From Lachnospiraceae bacterium (GTDB taxonomy: Bacteria > Bacillota_A > Clostridia > Lachnospirales > Lachnospiraceae), in the NCBI GenBank assembly GCA_017561985.1, contig JAFZAZ010000012.1, positions 1 to 32,968 on the forward strand: a stretch of DNA of 32,968 nt. Reading direction: 5' to 3'. Made by a program: the position numbers and the translations under genes. Every line of letters starts with the position of its first letter. Within the stretch, counting starts at the first letter, position 1. The notes beneath the pieces are model-generated. The model searched no databases and was not told the DNA's origin. It saw only the letters and a list, made by a program, of their open reading frames with translations. Below, one piece after another: positions 29,108-32,968 of the stretch.

Positions 29108-29710
29108 TCAGCTTTGTTCTACTGTCGTAGAATCCTGTATATCCGCGGGTTTCTCATTGCAGAAGTCCGCATACCACGCAAATTTCTTATACATCGCGTT
29201 CTCGATCACGCAGCCCATAATCCCGAGGAAAATGCCGTCCAGCAAGCCCGCGAGCACGTCCGTCGGATAGTGGATTCCGATGTAAAGGCGGGAGAACGAG
29301 ATTGCCAGAGCCAGGATGATCAACGGCACGGACCAGCGCTTCTTCAGGAAGCGGCACAAAGCAACCGCCGAGGCGATGCTCGCTGCCGTGTGTCCGGACG
29401 GGAACGACGGGTCCGTCGCTCTCTTGCCGATGAGCTTGAGTCCCTCGATCACTTCATACGGTCTCACGCGGCCGACGATCGGCTTGAGAATGAAGTTGTT
29501 GAGGAGGAGCGAGCCAAGCAGCGCAAACGCCGAGCAGAAAGCCGCTCTTCGCGTCTTCTTAAAGCACATCAGCACCGCCGTGAGAAGGATCCAGAAGATT
29601 CCCGCATTTCCGAGGAAAGTGATGTTCGGAAAAATCTTGTCCAGAAAACCGCTCCGGATATGCTCCTGAATATAGATCAGAATATCTGCGTCCAAGGACA
29701 GAAAAGGCAT
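29108..29710 (-). CDS. PAP2-family phosphatase (undecaprenyl-pyrophosphatase-like)
   Basis: The 200-residue membrane protein starts at an ATG after AAAGGGGAG (seven bases); a longer open frame upstream crosses the promoter and is rejected. The three PAP2 motifs are present: KPIVGRVRP, PSGHT and SRLYIGIHYPTDV, with five or six membrane segments. Relatives such as BcrC dephosphorylate undecaprenyl pyrophosphate on the outer face, and they can lower bacitracin sensitivity. Clustering with a lipid-phosphate sugar transferase fits recycling of the lipid carrier. It is first in its unit, behind the promoter at 29777-29805. Confidence 0.9.
   Translation of the reverse strand: MPFLSLDADILIYIQEHIRSGFLDKIFPNITFLGNAGIFWILLTAVLMCFKKTRRAAFCSAFALLGSLLLNNFILKPIVGRVRPYEVIEGLKLIGKRATDPSFPSGHTAASIASAVALCRFLKKRWSVPLIILALAISFSRLYIGIHYPTDVLAGLLDGIFLGIMGCVIENAMYKKFAWYADFCNEKPADIQDSTTVEQS
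29118..29133. promoter_or_regulatory. Operator-like palindrome in the PAP2 3' end
   Basis: TTCTAC-TGTC-GTAGAA, a perfect 6-bp half-site palindrome. With flanks it reads GTTCTACT-GT-CGTAGAATC, the same as the site at 12232-12250 except for two central bases. It lies in the last codons of PAP2, upstream of the glycosyltransferase gene. No -35 box was seen. Confidence 0.4.
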
Positions 29711-29776
29711 GGTAAAACTCCCCTTTATTTCGCGCTTCGGTGCCCCGCGGATAACACTCCGCAAAACACCTATTGT

Positions 29777-29805
29777 ATTATACTCATAGAGAGTGGAAAA
29801 CGCAA
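29777..29805 (-). promoter_or_regulatory. Promoter of the envelope unit
   Basis: TTGCGT (29800-29805), 17-base spacer and a perfect TATAAT (29777-29782) on the minus strand, about 65 bases before the PAP2 start and just after the upstream terminator. Confidence 0.75.
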
Positions 29806-29842
29806 GGCAAAACGGCTCAGTTAACAAATTTGTAAGCTTTAC

Positions 29843-29906
29843 AAAAAAACGGCGCCCCCGCCGGTATGCGGCCGAAGTTCCGGCCGCAGTTCCCGGCGAA
29901 GACGCC
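29843..29906 (-). terminator. Long intrinsic terminator after the esterase gene
   Basis: On the minus strand an outer stem pairs 29906-29893 with 29864-29851, including several G-U pairs. An inner perfect 8-bp stem TGCGGCCG/CGGCCGCA lies at 29888-29881 and 29874-29867. Seven T follow at 29849-29843. It closes the ktrB-ktrA-esterase unit. Confidence 0.9.
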
Positions 29907-29929
29907 TGTCATAAGTTCATTTTCCGCAG

Positions 29930-30751
29930 TTACGCGCCGAATTCCTCGCAGAACTTCTCCGGCTCGAGCGCCCACGTAAGACCCGTCACAAGGTGCGTTC
30001 TCCAGAACTGGAAATCATGCACGCCCGGAGCGGTGACGAACGTCGCCGGCACGTCGATGCCGTCGAGGAACGCCTTGAAATCGCGGTTCGGCTGAATCAG
30101 AAAATCCTCGGTGCCGCACGCCATGAAGACGTCCGGGATCTCCGCGCCGCTCTCCTTGAGCCTGCGCACCAGAACCTCGGGGTTCGCGTCGGTCTGTGCC
30201 GCCGTCTTCAGGTCACCGAAGATCCATTCGTAGTACTCGTAGTTGGCCATACCGTTCGGCATATCCGGCGTCATGAACGCAAGGCCGTTCTGGATCAGCG
30301 CCGACGAAAGCGCCATTACCTTGCCGAATGTCTCAGGGAACAGAAACGCCGTGTGCAGCGCTCCGAAGCCGCCCATCGAAAGTCCGCCGATGAAGGTGTC
30401 CTCCTTCTTGTCCGAGAGGCCGAACGTCTTTCTCGTGTACTCGACAAACTCCTTGCCGACGTAGCTTGCGTATTTGCAGCCCGTCTGCGGCTGGTCGAGA
30501 TAGAAGTTGTTGTCGCCGTTGGGGAGGAAAAAGTTCACGTTGAACCGGTTTGCGATCTCCCCGAGCGGTGCGTTCACAAACCAGTCGGTGTCGCAGCCGC
30601 TGTAGCCGTGCAGAAGGTAGACCGACTTCGCCGGGCGGCGGTAGTGCGGATTCTGCTCCGTGCCGAATGCGTTGTCATTGCTCAGCACAGCCGTAAAATG
30701 AACCGGCCGGCTCAGCATTTTCGAAAAGAATGTTCCCTGAAAATGTGCCAT
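29930..30751 (-). CDS. Alpha/beta-hydrolase esterase (esterase D / tributyrin esterase type)
   Basis: The 273-residue protein has the esterase D fold: VYLLHGYSGCDTDW for the oxyanion region, nucleophile elbow GGLSMGGFG with Ser125, CGTEDFL with the acid Asp, and PGVHDFQFWRTH with the catalytic His. Family members cleave small esters, S-formylglutathione or acetyl groups from sugars. There is no signal peptide. GGAGG lies nine bases before the ATG. It follows ktrA by 26 bases, a linkage with no obvious functional logic. The GH10 and GH43 genes about 8 kb away make a sugar-acetyl esterase role conceivable but unproved. Confidence 0.88.
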   Translation of the reverse strand: MAHFQGTFFSKMLSRPVHFTAVLSNDNAFGTEQNPHYRRPAKSVYLLHGYSGCDTDWFVNAPLGEIANRFNVNFFLPNGDNNFYLDQPQTGCKYASYVGKEFVEYTRKTFGLSDKKEDTFIGGLSMGGFGALHTAFLFPETFGKVMALSSALIQNGLAFMTPDMPNGMANYEYYEWIFGDLKTAAQTDANPEVLVRRLKESGAEIPDVFMACGTEDFLIQPNRDFKAFLDGIDVPATFVTAPGVHDFQFWRTHLVTGLTWALEPEKFCEEFGA

Positions 30752-30777
30752 ACTCTTTTTCCTCCGAATATTGTTTA

Positions 30778-31425
30778 TCAGATGCGGAAGCAGCGCTGCA
30801 TCGCCTTGTAATCGCCGAGCACGAGAAGCGTCTGCGTAGATTTTAAGACAGTGTCCGGCGTCACGGAGAGGCTCATTTTTCCGTTTGTCTTGACGGCCAT
30901 GATGCTGATGCCGTACTTGCGGCGGATGTCGATCTGACCGATGGAACGGTCCTCCCAGTCCTCAGGAACCGGAACCTCATAGATGGCGTGGCCGTCGTCG
31001 AGGCGGATATAATCCAGAAGGTGGTTCGACGCGTAGCGCACAGCCGCCCACTCGGCGACCTGTCGCTCCGGGTTAATCACCTCGTCGGCGCCGTTCCGGA
31101 GCAGGAACTTCTCCTGAACCTCGCGGTCCGCGCGGGATACAACCAGTTTCGCACCAAGCTCCTTCAGAAGCGATGTTGTCTCCAGTGAGCTCTGAAAATC
31201 ATTTCCGATGGCGACGATGCACACGTCGAAATTGTTGACGCCCAGGGACTGCAGGAACAGCTCGTTCGTGCTGTCGCCGATCTGCGCGTCCGTCACGTAC
31301 TGAAGCACGGCATTGATGCGCGCCTCGTTCTTGTCGACCGCCATGACCTGGTGGCCGAGAGCCTGAAGCTGCTGCGCAAGCAATGTACCGAATTTGTTAA
31401 GTCCGATCAGCAAAATTGATTTCAT
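30778..31425 (-). CDS. ktrA: Potassium channel regulatory subunit KtrA/TrkA
   Basis: The 215-residue cytoplasmic protein has an RCK-N Rossmann domain (LLIGLNKFGTLLAQQL, acidic Asp31 after the second strand, GDSTNELFLQSLGV) for ATP/ADP or NAD. An RCK-C domain (about 140-215) ending in TLLVLGDYKAMQRCFRI follows. It forms the ring that gates the KtrB channel, and the C-terminal domain of such proteins can bind c-di-AMP. AGGAG lies five bases before the ATG, nine bases after ktrB. Single RCK pair and length fit KtrA rather than the duplicated TrkA. Confidence 0.92.
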   Translation of the reverse strand: MKSILLIGLNKFGTLLAQQLQALGHQVMAVDKNEARINAVLQYVTDAQIGDSTNELFLQSLGVNNFDVCIVAIGNDFQSSLETTSLLKELGAKLVVSRADREVQEKFLLRNGADEVINPERQVAEWAAVRYASNHLLDYIRLDDGHAIYEVPVPEDWEDRSIGQIDIRRKYGISIMAVKTNGKMSLSVTPDTVLKSTQTLLVLGDYKAMQRCFRI

Positions 31426-31434
31426 ACATTTCTC

Positions 31435-32769
31435 CTATCCTACAACAATTCTTTCCACCGGGTACCGGGACACTTCCGCTCCGCTGTCCGAGAGTGCCGC
31501 GTACATCAGCGTGAGTCCGCCGACGCGGCCCAAAAACATAAGCACAATGAGGATCAGATGGGACGCAAGCCCGAGCGACGAAGTGATGCCGAGCGACAAT
31601 CCCGCCGTGCCGATCGCCGACGCGGTCTCAAACAGGCACTTCCCGATCGGAAGCCCCTCGTATGCACTGATGAACATTCCCGCTCCGAACGCAAGAATGA
31701 GGTACATCATCAGAAGCGTACCGGCCGTCTTCACAACGCCGTCGTCAATGCGCCGTCCGAACGCCTGCGTCGCTTTTTTTCTCCGGAAAATGGCCCCCAT
31801 GTTCACGCACAAAACCGCCAGCGTCGTCGTCTTCATACCGCCGGCCGTCGATCCGGGCGAACCGCCGATGAGCATCAGCGTGATGATCAGGATCCTTCCC
31901 ACGTCGGTCATCAGATTCATGTCCGCAGTGTTGAAGCCCGCCGTGCGGGGTGTGATCGACTGGAACAGCGAGAGGCACACTCTCTCCTTGAACGGGTACT
32001 CCGCAAAATCCATGAAGAACATGATCGCGGCCGGAACAACGATCAGAAGAAGCGTCGTGATGAGGATCATTTTCGTCTGCATGCGGTACCGCTTGAAATG
32101 GTGCTTGTGCGTCGCGATGTCATCCCACGTGAGGAAGCCGATTCCGCCGACGACGATCAGGATACAGATCGGCAGAACTACGCCGATCGTACCGTACAGC
32201 GAAGTCAGCGAGGAAAATTCGCCGGAGTGTCCGCCCATGATATCAAAGCCCGCGTTACAAAACGCGGAGATCGAATGGAACACTGCCATCCAGACGCCCT
32301 CCCAGCCGAAGCGGCTGCAGAACGAAGGAAGCAAAAGCACCGCACCGATCGCCTCGATTGCAAAAACCATACGGAAAATAAACCCGGTCATCTTCACGAC
32401 GCCGCCGATCTGGTGCGCCGAGATGCTGTCCTGCAGCATGCTGCGCTGGAACAGCGATATTTTCCGACCGGACAAAGACGCGATGAAGGTCGCGATAGAA
32501 ACGACGCCGAGACCGCCGATCTGGATCAGCATCAGGATGATCACCTGCCCGAAGCGCGACCAGTGTGTCGCCGTGTCCTGCACGACAAGTCCCGTCACGC
32601 ACACCGCGGACGTCGCCGTAAAAAAAGAGTCCTCCGCGCTCGTAGCACTCCTCGACGCAGAAGAGATCGGAAGCATCAGCAAAACCGCCCCGAGAACAAT
32701 GATCCCGACAAAGCCGAGGATGATGATCTGGAACGAGGAAAGTCTTCTCTTCCGAACAGCATATGCCAT
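31435..32769 (-). CDS. ktrB: Potassium transporter membrane subunit KtrB/TrkH
   Basis: The 444-residue membrane protein carries the four pore-loop glycine motifs of the SKT family: SAVCVTGL, SAFCNAGF, TPRTAGFN and SAIGTAGLS, each between hydrophobic helices. The length fits KtrB. It moves K+ together with KtrA, driven by the membrane or sodium gradient. The ATG at 32767-32769 follows AGGGGGA by about eight bases; an upstream in-frame extension crosses the promoter. The leader is short and I see no c-di-AMP riboswitch. A long hairpin (32843-32872) abuts the -35 box. Confidence 0.92.
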   Translation of the reverse strand: MAYAVRKRRLSSFQIIILGFVGIIVLGAVLLMLPISSASRSATSAEDSFFTATSAVCVTGLVVQDTATHWSRFGQVIILMLIQIGGLGVVSIATFIASLSGRKISLFQRSMLQDSISAHQIGGVVKMTGFIFRMVFAIEAIGAVLLLPSFCSRFGWEGVWMAVFHSISAFCNAGFDIMGGHSGEFSSLTSLYGTIGVVLPICILIVVGGIGFLTWDDIATHKHHFKRYRMQTKMILITTLLLIVVPAAIMFFMDFAEYPFKERVCLSLFQSITPRTAGFNTADMNLMTDVGRILIITLMLIGGSPGSTAGGMKTTTLAVLCVNMGAIFRRKKATQAFGRRIDDGVVKTAGTLLMMYLILAFGAGMFISAYEGLPIGKCLFETASAIGTAGLSLGITSSLGLASHLILIVLMFLGRVGGLTLMYAALSDSGAEVSRYPVERIVVG

Positions 32770-32815
32770 AAAAAAGTCCCCCTGTCCGATCGCGTACACG
32801 CAATCGAACGATATT

Positions 32816-32844
32816 ATTATACCGTACATCCGCGCACGTGACAA
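32816..32844 (-). promoter_or_regulatory. Promoter of ktrB-ktrA
   Basis: TTGTCA (32839-32844), 17-base spacer and a perfect TATAAT (32816-32821) on the minus strand, about 45 bases before the ktrB start. Confidence 0.8.
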
Positions 32845-32872
32845 GAGGGACCGGCAAAAGCCGGTCCCTCTT
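32843..32872. terminator. Perfect hairpin, possible bidirectional terminator
   Basis: AAGAGGGACCGGC (32843-32855) pairs perfectly with GCCGGTCCCTCTT (32860-32872), 13 bp with an AAAA/TTTT loop. The plus strand has four T at its end and the minus strand two. It may end transcription coming from beyond the right edge, and it touches the -35 box of the ktrB promoter. Confidence 0.6.
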
Positions 32873-32883
32873 TTGGGGGTATC

Positions 32884-32968
32884 GGTGAATTATACTTTCA
32901 AGTGCAACACCTAAATAAAATAGAAGTTCATACGAATCTCGTGTAGAATGAAGTTACCACACAACAAA
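32884..32968 (+). mobile_element. Possible end of an IS30-family insertion sequence (cut by window edge)
   Basis: The last 85 bases are AT-rich, unlike the rest. The segment read on the minus strand as TTAGGTGTTGCACTT resembles what I recall of the terminal region of clostridial IS30-type elements, where AAGTGCAACACCTA lies just inside the end. GAAGTTACCACACAAC at the edge resembles the short leader before such transposase genes. No transposase is visible, because it would lie beyond the window, so this is recognition from memory only. Confidence 0.4.

Noticed and set aside
31394..32914. Plus-strand open frames of about 506 and 427 codons opposite ktrB
   Set aside because: Both are complementary to ktrB, which has four pore-loop motifs. 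The translations have no recognisable domain and start without ribosome sites.
1..32968. CRISPR array, tRNA or rRNA genes
   Set aside because: No regularly spaced direct repeats, cloverleaf-like sequences or rRNA-like stretches were seen on either strand.

Overview
The window looks like chromosomal DNA of a Clostridia-class Bacillota, most likely a Lachnospiraceae-type gut or rumen anaerobe. The evidence is strong AGGAGG ribosome sites, consensus TTGACA/TATAAT promoters, T-run terminators, roughly 57% GC by eye, cytoplasmic GH10/GH43 enzymes, an IS30-like end and clostridial-type ABC-F and aminoglycoside-modifying-type proteins. Every convincing gene is on the minus strand, so transcription runs from high to low coordinates. 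No rRNA, tRNA, CRISPR array or integrase was seen.

From right to left: (1) a possible IS30-type end (about 32884-32968), then ktrB-ktrA (potassium uptake) and an esterase, from a promoter at 32816-32844 to a terminator at 29843-29906. (2) An envelope unit with a promoter at 29777-29805: PAP2 phosphatase, a GT2 glycosyltransferase fused to GtrA, a membrane-anchored phosphodiester glycosidase and an unrecognised 522-residue single-pass protein, closed by a terminator at 25161-25195. (3) A mixed unit: RNHCP zinc-ribbon protein, HAD hydrolase, membrane spermidine-synthase-like fusion, GH43, GH10 and nitroreductase, closed by a terminator at 18594-18628. (4) An 18-kb co-directional array that starts with an ABC-F ATPase and runs through about 20 small-molecule-modifying enzymes to a terminator at 255-290. 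(5) The start of another GNAT-like gene at the left edge.

The array is the notable part. In 18 kb it holds nine intact GNAT domains (plus the probable one at the edge and one eroded GNAT tail), two APH-type kinases, two nucleotidyltransferases, a chloramphenicol-phosphotransferase-like protein, two further P-loop kinases, a nucleoside phosphorylase, an isochorismatase-type hydrolase, an aldo/keto reductase with two ferredoxin-like Cys clusters, a histidine phosphatase and a lipoprotein. Several are fusions (peptidase S51-GNAT, P-loop kinase-GNAT, GNAT-GNAT). In front of the ABC-F gene lies a long leader: perfect-consensus promoter, 24-codon upstream ORF with a strong ribosome site, intrinsic terminator, a heavily folded module and a perfect 14-nt long-range inverted repeat. 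This has the layout of ribosome-mediated attenuation known for antibiotic-resistance ABC-F genes. I infer an antibiotic-inducible head gene that may also set transcription of the genes behind it. I saw no T-tract terminator between 16.3 kb and 0.3 kb, but there is at least one candidate internal promoter with an operator-like palindrome (about 12230-12260), so a single transcript is a hypothesis. Enzyme substrates are not known from sequence alone.
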